Origin: JAJNPS01 sp031426185
Lineage (GTDB): Bacteria; Pseudomonadota; Alphaproteobacteria; Rhodobacterales; Rhodobacteraceae
Assembly (NCBI GenBank): GCA_031426185.1
Contig: JANPKV010000016.1
Location: 1-36,547 of the forward strand
Reading direction: 5' to 3'
Length of the DNA stretch: 36,547 nucleotides
Shown: piece after piece, positions 24,048 through 31,916 of the stretch
Position numbering within the stretch: position 1 is the stretch's first letter
How the letters are laid out: each line of letters begins with the position of its first letter
Program-made: the position numbers and the translations under genes
Notes under the pieces: generated by a model
Seen by the model: only the letters and a program-made list of their open reading frames with translations
Told to the model about the DNA's origin: nothing
Databases searched by the model: none

Positions 24048-27000
24048 CTAGCGGATCCTTCGCCGCGCCGGCCCCAAGGCCCAAAGCGTGCCGCACAAGA
24101 CCGCTGTCGCAACAAGGAACAGGACAAGCGCTACGGGCGCTGAACCCTCCATCGGCATCAGGGTCTGCACCCAGGTCGGCTGCTCTCCCGGCCAAAAAAG
24201 CGGGCCCATCAGCACCAGATACAGCACCGTCACCCCTGGCACCGCGACGCCGCGAATACGCGCGACAGCCGCCTTGCCCCAGGCGGCCTTGCGCAGCGCG
24301 CCCATCGCGCGGCGGATATCGGCGTCGATCATCAGGATCGCTGGAATCACGAACAGGATCAGCAACAACCCCGCGGTCAGACCAAAGACGAAGGTCACGA
24401 CGGTCGATTTCAGAAACTCGGCCTGGCTCGACCGCTCATACAGCATCGGGGCCAGTCCCACGATATTGGTCGACGATGTCAGCAGGATCGGGCGCAGCCG
24501 GTTCACCACCGCATCGACAATGGCGGGCCTGATCGCCCGGGTTTCGGCATATTCATCCACCGTGGAGACCAGCACGATGGCATCATTGGTGATGATCCCC
24601 GCCATGGTGATCAGCCCGACGATGGAAAATAGCGACAAGGGCAGGTCCCAGACGGTATGCCCCCAGACTGCCCCCGCAATGCCAAAGGGGATCACCGCCA
24701 TGACAAGGAACGGGCGGAACCATTGCGACGTGATCCAGGCGAGGCACAGGTAGATGCCGGCAAGGCACAGCACGAAGGCGATGCCTGCATCCGCCAGAAA
24801 GGCATCCTCCTGGGCGCTTTGGCCTGACATCCGGTAAGTGATGCCATGATCGGCGGCGATGCGGGGCAGGATCGTCGCCAGAAGGTCGGCCTCGACCGCT
24901 GCGGCCTCGGTCGGGCGGTCCTCGATCAGGTCGCCGCTGACGGTCACCGCCTGCTTGCCGTTTTCGCGCAGGATGCTGCCCAGCCCGGGGCGGATCTCCA
25001 CGCTGACCACATCGGACAGGGGCAGATAGTCGCCCAGCGCCGTCCTGATCCGCATGGATTGCAGCACATCGGCGGCACGCTCGCGCTCAGGTACGGTCAG
25101 ACGCACCGTGCCCGACCTTTGCCCGTCGGGATAGCTGGCTACCTCGATCCCGTTCAGATGGTCGCGCACGGTCCGCGCCAGGCTTGCCGCATCCAGACCC
25201 AGAGACTGGCCCATGGGGGTCAGGTTGACGATCAGGTCATTGCCACTGTCGTCCAGCGTATCCTCCAGACCGGAGATCACGGGATAGGCGCCAAGGGCTG
25301 CGCGAAGGGCCGCCGTCGCGGAGACAAGATCCGCGGTGGAGGTGCTGAACAGATCGACCGCGAGGCTGTCCGAACTGGGCCCGAACCGCATGCCGCGAAA
25401 GCTGATCTCTTCCAGCAGGGGGTGGGTGACGACCGCCTTTTCCAGCGCCGACGCAAAGACCAGAGCCGAATAGGGCCGCAGGTCCGCGTCGATCAGTTCC
25501 AGAGAAATACCGCCGAGTTGGTCGGGATCCTTGTCGCCGGCCCCGGGCAGGCCACGCCCGGAACTGCCGCCAACCTCGGCCAGCGCATAGCGCACCGGGT
25601 TGCGCCCGTGTTCGGCCTCAAACGCCTTTGCGGTCTCATCGGCGGCGCGCTGCAGTTCTTGCATCATCGCCAGCGTATCTGCCCGCGTCGCCCCGTCGGC
25701 CATCGCAAAGCTGCCGGTCACGACTGCCTGTTCGGGCGCCACAAAGAACCGGTAGGCGACGTCGCCACGCAAGAATGCCGCCAGCTGGGTTGCCAAGAGG
25801 AACAGCGCAAGTGCCAGCACCGGATAGCGCGCCACCAGAACGACGCGCGTCACGGGACGCGTCACGCGCGCATTGAACCAGTCAAGGCCCCGGTTGACCT
25901 GGATCGACGGCCAGTCATACCAGCGCGGGGCACCGACGTCGCGCAAGGCATGCGCCAGATGGTTCGGCAGGATGTAAAAGCATTCGATCAGCGAGGCCAT
26001 CAGGATCGCGATGACGGTAAAGGGGATGGCCGCGATTAGCGCGCCAAATGGCCCGCCGATGACCATCAGTCCCAGAAACGCGATCACGATGATCACGGTC
26101 GAGGCCACGATCGGCCCCGCCAGCCGCAACACGCCCCGCTCCGCGGCAAGCGCGGGTGTCTCGCCCAGATGACGCACGCGGTAATCGGTGTGTTCGGCCA
26201 CGATGATCGCATCATCGACAATGATGCCGACCGTGATGATCATCGCAAATAGCGAGATCATGTTCAGCGTCAGGCCGCCCAGATACATGATCAAAAGGCC
26301 CGCAAGGATCGCAATGGGCACACCAGAGGCGACCCAGAACGCCGTGCGCGCGTTCAAGAACAGAAACAAAAGCACCACGACCATCGCAAGGCCCTGCAGC
26401 GCGTTGTCGACCAGCAGCACAAGGCGGTCCGCGATCAGGTCGGCCCGCGACCGGGTCAAGTCCATCGTCACACCCGGCGGCAAGGTCCGCGTGAGGTCCG
26501 CCGCAACCGTCGCGACGGTTTCCTGGATGGCGATGGCATCGCCGGTTTCGTTACGGTCGACGCGGACGGTCATCGCGGGGTTGGTGCCCACAAACGCCGC
26601 GCGGTTGTCGTCGACACCGCTTGCCGTCAGCGTCGCGATATCCGAAAGGACCAGCTTTTCGCCATTCGCCTGGGTCCGCAAGACAACGTCGCCCAGATCA
26701 AGCGGCGCGCGCAGGTCGGCACCCGTTCGCACGCGCGCCGCCTCGTTTTCAAGCACGCCGATGGGTCCGCTTGTCACCTGCTGGGCGATCACGTCCGACA
26801 GTTCCGCCATGGTCAGGCCGTGCCGCATCAGGTTGATGGTCGGCACCTCGATGACCACTTCCGGGGCGGCAAGGCCGAGGATCGAGGTGCGCGTCACGCC
26901 TGCCTCGTACAGGCGCGCGGTAAAGTCATCGGCAAACCGGGCCAACTGGTCTGCGCCGACGGGACCGGTGATGACAACGTCCGTCACCCGGTCGCGCCAC

Positions 27001-27428
27001 GTATCCTCGCGGATCTGGGGGTCGTCGGCACCCTCGGGCAGGTCCGATATCCCCGCCAGCGCCGCCTGCACCGCATCGGCGGCGGCGGTGAGGTCGGTGC
27101 CGGTTTCAAACTCCAGCGAGATGGAAGCGCCGCCTTCGCGGGCCTCCGAGGCCACGTCGGTAACACCGTCCAGAACCAGCAAGGCGGGCTCGAGCCGGCT
27201 GACGATGGCGCGGTCGACGTCTTCGGCCCCTGCGCCGTCCCAGTTCACACTGACCGAAATGGACGTCGACACCACATCGGGAAAGTACTGCGCGCGCATC
27301 CGGGTTGCGGCAACCGCGCCTGCCAGCAGCAGGACCAGCATCAACAGGTTGGCCGCCGTGCGGTGGCGCACGAAATAGGAAATGCCCCAGGCCCCGGGGG
27401 ACGCAGGTTCTGGGGGATCGGCGTGCAT
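24048..27428 (-). CDS. RND-family efflux permease (AcrB-like) with C-terminal extension
   Basis: A 1126-residue inner-membrane efflux pump subunit of the AcrB/HAE1 class. It has an N-terminal helix after a short tail, two large periplasmic loops and two helical bundles. The proton-relay aspartates are present in GIIVDDAIIVAEH (about residues 404-405). At the position of the AcrB helix-10 lysine the sequence reads GIITNDAIVLV (N, about residue 946), as in a known subset of RND pumps. After the normal end there are roughly 80 extra residues with two more hydrophobic segments (VTVLYLVLMGPLFW and VALVLFLVATAVLC). It lies 3 bases downstream of its membrane fusion partner; no outer-membrane factor is in the window. 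Substrate unknown. Confidence 0.93.
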   Translation of the reverse strand: MHADPPEPASPGAWGISYFVRHRTAANLLMLVLLLAGAVAATRMRAQYFPDVVSTSISVSVNWDGAGAEDVDRAIVSRLEPALLVLDGVTDVASEAREGGASISLEFETGTDLTAAADAVQAALAGISDLPEGADDPQIREDTWRDRVTDVVITGPVGADQLARFADDFTARLYEAGVTRTSILGLAAPEVVIEVPTINLMRHGLTMAELSDVIAQQVTSGPIGVLENEAARVRTGADLRAPLDLGDVVLRTQANGEKLVLSDIATLTASGVDDNRAAFVGTNPAMTVRVDRNETGDAIAIQETVATVAADLTRTLPPGVTMDLTRSRADLIADRLVLLVDNALQGLAMVVVLLFLFLNARTAFWVASGVPIAILAGLLIMYLGGLTLNMISLFAMIITVGIIVDDAIIVAEHTDYRVRHLGETPALAAERGVLRLAGPIVASTVIIVIAFLGLMVIGGPFGALIAAIPFTVIAILMASLIECFYILPNHLAHALRDVGAPRWYDWPSIQVNRGLDWFNARVTRPVTRVVLVARYPVLALALFLLATQLAAFLRGDVAYRFFVAPEQAVVTGSFAMADGATRADTLAMMQELQRAADETAKAFEAEHGRNPVRYALAEVGGSSGRGLPGAGDKDPDQLGGISLELIDADLRPYSALVFASALEKAVVTHPLLEEISFRGMRFGPSSDSLAVDLFSTSTADLVSATAALRAALGAYPVISGLEDTLDDSGNDLIVNLTPMGQSLGLDAASLARTVRDHLNGIEVASYPDGQRSGTVRLTVPERERAADVLQSMRIRTALGDYLPLSDVVSVEIRPGLGSILRENGKQAVTVSGDLIEDRPTEAAAVEADLLATILPRIAADHGITYRMSGQSAQEDAFLADAGIAFVLCLAGIYLCLAWITSQWFRPFLVMAVIPFGIAGAVWGHTVWDLPLSLFSIVGLITMAGIITNDAIVLVSTVDEYAETRAIRPAIVDAVVNRLRPILLTSSTNIVGLAPMLYERSSQAEFLKSTVVTFVFGLTAGLLLILFVIPAILMIDADIRRAMGALRKAAWGKAAVARIRGVAVPGVTVLYLVLMGPLFWPGEQPTWVQTLMPMEGSAPVALVLFLVATAVLCGTLWALGPARRRIR

Positions 27429-27431
27429 CCG

Positions 27432-28874
27432 CTACCCCCCGGCCCGCGCGTTGATCTCGGCCACCAGTGCCGCCGGAACCGTCGCGCCGGTCAGCTGGGT
27501 CATGACGGTGGTGCGATCTGCCTCGGACAGGCTGGCATCGGCCTGAACCAGCGCCATCAACCGGGCCCGCTCGCCGTCGTCCAGCGCCAGACTCTCGGCA
27601 AGATCATCAGAGCGGATGGGTCGCACCTTGATCCCGACCCCGGTCTGCGACGTGCGTTCCGTGACGATGTCGCGGCCATCGAGGGCTGTGGCATCGATGA
27701 TCACGTCGTCGCCCTGGCGGCGCAGGATGGTTACGGGCACCGCCTCCAGCCGGTCATCGGCGGTCAGGGCAAGCACCGCGCCATCGGTGCCGATGGCGCC
27801 GCCGGGCAGGATCGCCACATCCGGCAGCGGCGGCTCCGACAATGTGACGGCGACAAAATCACCGGGACGAAATCCCGGCGCTGCCTCCAGCGTTGCGATG
27901 ACCAGTCGACCGCTTTCCCCTTCGCCCAGGGCCGCACCGGCGCGGGCAAGCTGTCCGGTCGCCTGCAAGATCGCGCCACCCGTCGCCAGCTCCGCCCGGG
28001 CCGGGGACGGGCGCAATGTGCCATCCGCGTCAAGAAGTTGGACGAACTGGCTTGTCGACAGGCGGATCCACACATCCAGCCGGGTCGGGTCGATCAGGGT
28101 CGCGATCTGGTCATTCGCACCGACGAGCCCGCCTTCCACGACGGCAACCGCATCCAGCACCCCACTGAACCCGGCGCGGATTTCGGTTTCGGCCAGGGCG
28201 CGCCGTGCCTCGGTCACGGCGATTTTCTGGCGCAGGATGGCCGCCTCGGCCTCAGCGGATTGCGCCTCGGCGGCAAGCAAGGACTGTCGTGCCGCCAGCA
28301 AGGATTGCCGGGCCGAGGATTCCGCCAGTTGCGACTCCTCGACCGCCGTGGCGCTGCCTGCGTCGCGCGCCCGCAAATCGCGCTGGCGGGCGGTGGCGGC
28401 TGCGCGCAGGGCCAGCTGGTCCTCTGCCGCCGCCAGTTCGTCCTGCGCAAGCGCAAGGGTACCCAGCGCCTGCGCACGGTCCGCCGTGCGGCTGCCCAGG
28501 TCGGCGGTTGCAAGGTCCAGTGCCGCCTGCGCCTCGGCCCGATCCAGCCGCACGAGCAGCGCACCACGCGCAACCGCGTTGCCCGAAGCAAGCTCCGGTG
28601 CGGTCCAGACCACCCGTCCCGCACGCGGGCTGCGGATTTCCAAGGTTCGGCGCGCGCGGATTTCGCCGTAAGCGATGATGATGGGCGAAATCTCGGTTCC
28701 CGTCACCGTCATCACGCGAACGGATGCGACCCGTTCTTCGGCGACCGGCGGCCCACCCTGTTTTTCGCCGCGTTGGCCCACGGCATTCGCAATCTGCAGC
28801 GCCCCCAGGGTCAAAAGACCCAAGGTCACCGCCGCCAGAAACAGACCCAACAGACTTTGCCGGTAAAACCGCAT
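27432..28874 (-). CDS. RND efflux membrane fusion protein (HlyD/AcrA type)
   Basis: A 480-residue periplasmic adaptor anchored by an N-terminal helix (about residues 8-30). The order is: a lipoyl-like half (SPRAGRVVWTAPELASGNAVARGALLVRLD), a long alanine/glutamine-rich alpha-helical hairpin (about 110-235), the second lipoyl half (IRAGFSGVLDAVAVVEGG), then beta-barrel and membrane-proximal parts. The hairpin contains a perfect tandem seven-residue repeat, RQSLLAA twice. An extra C-terminal tail of about 60 residues (ERARLMALVQADASLSEADR) is helical and possibly membrane-adjacent. First gene of the pump operon, with a candidate promoter just upstream. Confidence 0.92.
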   Translation of the reverse strand: MRFYRQSLLGLFLAAVTLGLLTLGALQIANAVGQRGEKQGGPPVAEERVASVRVMTVTGTEISPIIIAYGEIRARRTLEIRSPRAGRVVWTAPELASGNAVARGALLVRLDRAEAQAALDLATADLGSRTADRAQALGTLALAQDELAAAEDQLALRAAATARQRDLRARDAGSATAVEESQLAESSARQSLLAARQSLLAAEAQSAEAEAAILRQKIAVTEARRALAETEIRAGFSGVLDAVAVVEGGLVGANDQIATLIDPTRLDVWIRLSTSQFVQLLDADGTLRPSPARAELATGGAILQATGQLARAGAALGEGESGRLVIATLEAAPGFRPGDFVAVTLSEPPLPDVAILPGGAIGTDGAVLALTADDRLEAVPVTILRRQGDDVIIDATALDGRDIVTERTSQTGVGIKVRPIRSDDLAESLALDDGERARLMALVQADASLSEADRTTVMTQLTGATVPAALVAEINARAGG

Positions 28875-28905
28875 CCTGTCCGCACCATTGAATTTCTTGG
28901 GCTCT

Positions 28906-28911
28906 ATTCTA
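28906..28911 (-). promoter_or_regulatory. Candidate -10 box of the RND pump operon
   Basis: On the minus strand TAGAAT (5 of 6 to TATAAT) lies 32 bases before the fusion-protein start, in an A/T-rich patch. No good -35 is seen at 17-base spacing. Single-element support only. Confidence 0.3.
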
Positions 28912-28956
28912 GCACCCGGCGTTGGACTGACCAGCCACGTTCGCGCGACCGCGCCG

Positions 28957-29751
28957 TCAGCCTGATCGAAGCCGGTCTTGCAACGAAAGAAGGTCAGCCC
29001 AGGCCTCTCGCTTGGCCATCGGAGAGCGCAAGAGATAGGCGGGATGCGTCATGGGCAGGACCGGGCGGCCAAGACTTTGCGTCCAGTTGCCGCGCAGCTT
29101 CAGGATGCCGCGCTGACCCAGAAGGGCAGCACAGGGCGTGTTGCCCATCAGGACGATCACCTGCGGGTCCACCAGTTCGATATGGCGTTCTACAAAGGGC
29201 AGCATCATCGCGATTTCCGCAGGCTCCGGATCGCGGTTGCCGGGGGGGCGCCACGGCATGACATTGGTGATGTAGATCGCGGTCGCGGGGTCGGGACTGG
29301 TCCGGGACAGGCCGATGGCTGCAAACATCTTGTCCAGCAATTGGCCCGCCGCGCCGACAAAGGGACGCCCTGCGATATCCTCGTCGCGGCCCGGCGCCTC
29401 GCCGAGGATCAGGACGCGGGCGGCAGGATTGCCGTCCGCAAAGACAGTGTTGCGCGACCCTTTCTTGATCTCGCAATGATCGTAGGCAGTCATCGCCGCG
29501 TGCAGGTCCGGCAGGGTCTGCGCCGCGGCGGCCATCTGGCGCGCCAGGGCGACCGGGTCGGCAGGCACGACCGGTGGGGGCAGATCGACCGGTGCCGGGC
29601 GCCGCGCCGCATCGGGCCGCAACGCATCCGTCAGCGCATAGCGGTCGACTGGCGCATCCTCCAGCGCGTCCAGCACGCCCAGTTCGACCTGCCACTCCAA
29701 TGCGGCAAGGCTCGCGTGCCAGTCTTCGGCGATGTCATCGATTCTGCCCAT
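28957..29751 (-). CDS. Uracil-DNA glycosylase, family-4-like (SPO1/UdgA type)
   Basis: A 264-residue base-excision repair enzyme removing uracil from DNA. Motifs are GEAPGRDEDIAGRPFVGAAG (from residue 117), NVMPWRPPGNRDP and the DNA-intercalating loop THPAYLLRSP (from about 235). An N-terminal extension of about 85 residues, proline-rich at 50-64, precedes the catalytic domain. Family-4 enzymes usually carry four cysteines binding an iron-sulfur cluster; only Cys93 (in DHCEIKK) and Cys207 are present here, so a classical cluster seems unlikely. Divergent from pyrB. Confidence 0.9.
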   Translation of the reverse strand: MGRIDDIAEDWHASLAALEWQVELGVLDALEDAPVDRYALTDALRPDAARRPAPVDLPPPVVPADPVALARQMAAAAQTLPDLHAAMTAYDHCEIKKGSRNTVFADGNPAARVLILGEAPGRDEDIAGRPFVGAAGQLLDKMFAAIGLSRTSPDPATAIYITNVMPWRPPGNRDPEPAEIAMMLPFVERHIELVDPQVIVLMGNTPCAALLGQRGILKLRGNWTQSLGRPVLPMTHPAYLLRSPMAKREAWADLLSLQDRLRSG

Positions 29752-29791
29752 GCGCCAAGGCTAGGTCCCCCGCCCCATCGCCACAAGCCCG

Positions 29792-29820
29792 TTGCCCATG
29801 CGGCGCGGCGCTGGCATAAG
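29792..29820 (+). promoter_or_regulatory. Candidate promoter of the pyrB operon
   Basis: TTGCCC (29792-29797) and CATAAG (29815-29820) are separated by 17 bases, each matching 4 of 6 consensus positions. The start of transcription would be about 20 bases before the pyrB ATG, leaving little leader for attenuation. Confidence 0.35.
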
Positions 29821-29848
29821 GCCCCGAGTTCAGAGGCGGAGAACGCAG

Positions 29849-30811
29849 ATGACCTTTCGGGTGCGGCATCTTCTCGGGATCGAACAGTTGTCCCCGCAGG
29901 ACATCGTCACCGTCCTTGACCTTGCCGACCGCTATGTCGACCTCAATCGCCGCACGGTGAAACAGTCCGACGTGCTGGCAGGCATGACGCAGATCAACAT
30001 GTTCTTCGAGGCGTCCACCCGCACGCAGGCATCGTTCGAACTTGCGGGCAAGCGGCTGGGCGCGGATGTGATGAACATGCCCGTGGCGCAGTCATCGGTC
30101 AAAAAGGGCGAGACGCTGATCGACACCGCGATGACGCTGAACGCGATGCATCCCGACCTCTTGGTCGTGCGGCATCCCTCGTCTGGGGCGGTCAACCTTT
30201 TGGCCGACAAGGTGAATTGCGCCGTGCTGAACGCCGGCGACGGACGGCACGAGCATCCGACGCAGGCGCTGCTTGATGCGCTGACCATCCGGCGCGCCAA
30301 GGGCCGCATCCAGCGGCTGACCGTGGCGATCTGCGGCGACATCGCGCATAGCCGCGTGGCGCGGTCGAACCTGATCCTGCTCGGCAAGATGGAAAACCGC
30401 ATCCGCCTGATCGCCCCCCCGACCCTGATGCCTGCGGGCGTCGGGGAGTTCGGGTGCGAGTTGTACGACGACATGGCCAAGGGGCTGGAGGGTGCGGACG
30501 TCGTGATGATGCTGCGCCTTCAGCGTGAGCGGATGGATGGCGGCTTTGTGCCTTCGATGCGGGAATATTACCACCGCTTTGGCCTCGATGCCGAAAAGCT
30601 GGCGCATGCAAAGCCGGATGCCATCGTGATGCATCCCGGTCCGATGAACCGGGGGGTGGAAATTGACGGGGATCTGGCAGACGACATCAACCGTTCTGTA
30701 ATCCAGGAACAGGTGGAGATGGGGGTCGCCGTGCGCATGGCCTGCATGGATCTGCTGGCGCGGAACCTGCGGGCTGAGCGGGGCGCAAAAGCTGTGGGGG
30801 TACTGGTATGA
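29849..30811 (+). CDS. pyrB: Aspartate carbamoyltransferase catalytic chain
   Basis: A 320-residue cytosolic enzyme joining carbamoyl phosphate and aspartate, the committed step of pyrimidine synthesis. Carbamoyl-phosphate residues are in FFEASTRTQASFE (STRT at 56-59) and the mobile lysine in SSVKKGETL (about 85-86). HEHPTQALLD (136-139 core) and HPGPMNRGVE are canonical. The frame is open from 29792, but ATG 29849 follows GGAGAA (29838-29843) and matches the conserved N-terminus. No pyrI regulatory-chain gene is adjacent; instead a dihydroorotase-like protein lies downstream, as in class A-type ATCase organisation. ATGA overlap with the next gene. Confidence 0.96.
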   Translation: MTFRVRHLLGIEQLSPQDIVTVLDLADRYVDLNRRTVKQSDVLAGMTQINMFFEASTRTQASFELAGKRLGADVMNMPVAQSSVKKGETLIDTAMTLNAMHPDLLVVRHPSSGAVNLLADKVNCAVLNAGDGRHEHPTQALLDALTIRRAKGRIQRLTVAICGDIAHSRVARSNLILLGKMENRIRLIAPPTLMPAGVGEFGCELYDDMAKGLEGADVVMMLRLQRERMDGGFVPSMREYYHRFGLDAEKLAHAKPDAIVMHPGPMNRGVEIDGDLADDINRSVIQEQVEMGVAVRMACMDLLARNLRAERGAKAVGVLV

Positions 30812-31377
30812 CACCCGACCTTGTGATCGCCGCGTCTGAACGCAACACCTGCCGCGTGTTCGCGGTGGACATGAACCTGCAAGATCTGCGCGCGCTGCGG
30901 TCTGACGGAAGTATCGAGGGCCCGCTTTCCGCTGACACGGTTGCGCCGCTTCTCGGTCTGGAGGCGGAGGACCTTGATATCGCACATGCCGAGATGTTCG
31001 ACGTGGCGGAGCTTGATGAACTTGGCCTGACGGATTACCTGATCGAAGGCTACGGCATCGCCGAGGCCGCGATTGCGGCGGACCGCGTGCGGTTGGCTGG
31101 CGTCACGGGGCAGGTTCTGATCCTCTTTTCACCCGCCTTTCGGGGCCGGGCCGTCCATCTGCGACCGGACCCGCGCCTGTCGCTGGTCGGCACCTATGCC
31201 GAAGAGGTCCCGCCGGTGGTCTTCGAGCCCCTGCCCGACGCGGACAGCCAAGGCTCGCTGTCGCCAGAGCCGGGCAAAGCGCCGATGTCCGACGCCCGGA
31301 TCAGCGGGATGGTGGCGACGGTCGTGCTGGTATTGCTGGCTGTGTTTGTGGCGGTGTTCGTGTGGATGGGGTCGTGA
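30808..31377 (+). CDS. Tail-anchored protein of unknown function in the pyrimidine operon
   Basis: A 189-residue protein I do not recognise. Residues 1-130 form an acidic soluble domain without a known motif (MTPDLVIAASERNTCRVFAVD, then FDVAELDELGLTDYLIEGYGIAEAAIAADRV). A proline/acid-rich linker (about 135-160) leads to a single C-terminal hydrophobic helix (about 165-187) and a very short tail, so the protein is probably tail-anchored with its domain in the cytoplasm. It overlaps pyrB by ATGA and the next gene by GTGA, indicating coupled expression. Proteins of this kind seem to recur next to pyrB in relatives, from memory. A role in localising or regulating the pyrimidine enzymes is speculation. 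Confidence 0.75.
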   Translation: MTPDLVIAASERNTCRVFAVDMNLQDLRALRSDGSIEGPLSADTVAPLLGLEAEDLDIAHAEMFDVAELDELGLTDYLIEGYGIAEAAIAADRVRLAGVTGQVLILFSPAFRGRAVHLRPDPRLSLVGTYAEEVPPVVFEPLPDADSQGSLSPEPGKAPMSDARISGMVATVVLVLLAVFVAVFVWMGS

Positions 31378-31916
31378 GAGTGGCGGACCAGTCGACGTCA
31401 CCGCTGCGCTCAGTAGTCCGCCATGAGAACCGAAGCGATATCGACGCAATCTATCGTCTCACCCAACGTGCCTTTGCCGGCAAACCCTACAGTGGCGGGG
31501 ATGAGCAAGACCTGATCAATGCGCTGCGTGACGATGGAGCCTTGACCTTGTCCCTGGTCGCCGAGGACTGCGGCGTGGTCGTCGGATATGCAGCCATTTC
31601 TCCCGCTCTTGCTGCGGACGGCACAAACGGCTGGTACGCGCTCGGCCCCATTGCCGTTGATCCGGCACGTCAACGCCGCGGCATTGGCGGCGATCTCATC
31701 AATGACAGCATGAACCGGTTGATTGCGTTGCAGGCACGTGGCTGCATTGTCCTAGGGGACACCGGTTACTACCCACGCCATGGCTTTGTCCCGCGACCAG
31801 ACCTTGCCCCGAAGGATCAGCCGGCGCAGCATTACATGATCCGCTCGCTGAACGGCGAGACGCCGCAAACCGTCGTCGCATTCCACCCCACTTTCCAGAT
31901 GACGGGCACCGCATGA
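31374..31916 (+). CDS. GNAT-family N-acetyltransferase (YhbS-like)
   Basis: A roughly 180-residue acetyl-CoA-dependent acyltransferase. The acetyl-CoA pyrophosphate-binding motif is QRRGIGGDLI, preceded by the strand GWYALGPIAVDP; YPRHGFVPRP near the end is typical of YhbS-type members. Start: there is no ATG. GTG 31374 overlaps the previous stop as GTGA, GTG 31380 is better spaced from GGATGGGG (31364-31371), and the frame is open from GTG 31362. By eye the gene is richer in A/T than its neighbours. It is fully embedded between the tail-anchored protein and pyrC, with an ATGA overlap to pyrC. Substrate unknown. Confidence 0.82.
   Translation: MRVADQSTSPLRSVVRHENRSDIDAIYRLTQRAFAGKPYSGGDEQDLINALRDDGALTLSLVAEDCGVVVGYAAISPALAADGTNGWYALGPIAVDPARQRRGIGGDLINDSMNRLIALQARGCIVLGDTGYYPRHGFVPRPDLAPKDQPAQHYMIRSLNGETPQTVVAFHPTFQMTGTA

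Noticed and set aside
28240..28320. Tandem seven-residue repeat in the fusion protein as a functional element
   Set aside because: A single duplication (RQSLLAA twice) in an alanine-rich helical hairpin is expected for coiled-coil regions and needs no special explanation.
26820..29261. Long plus-strand open frame of 813 codons opposite the RND operon
   Set aside because: It crosses several real minus-strand genes and has only shadow-type composition.
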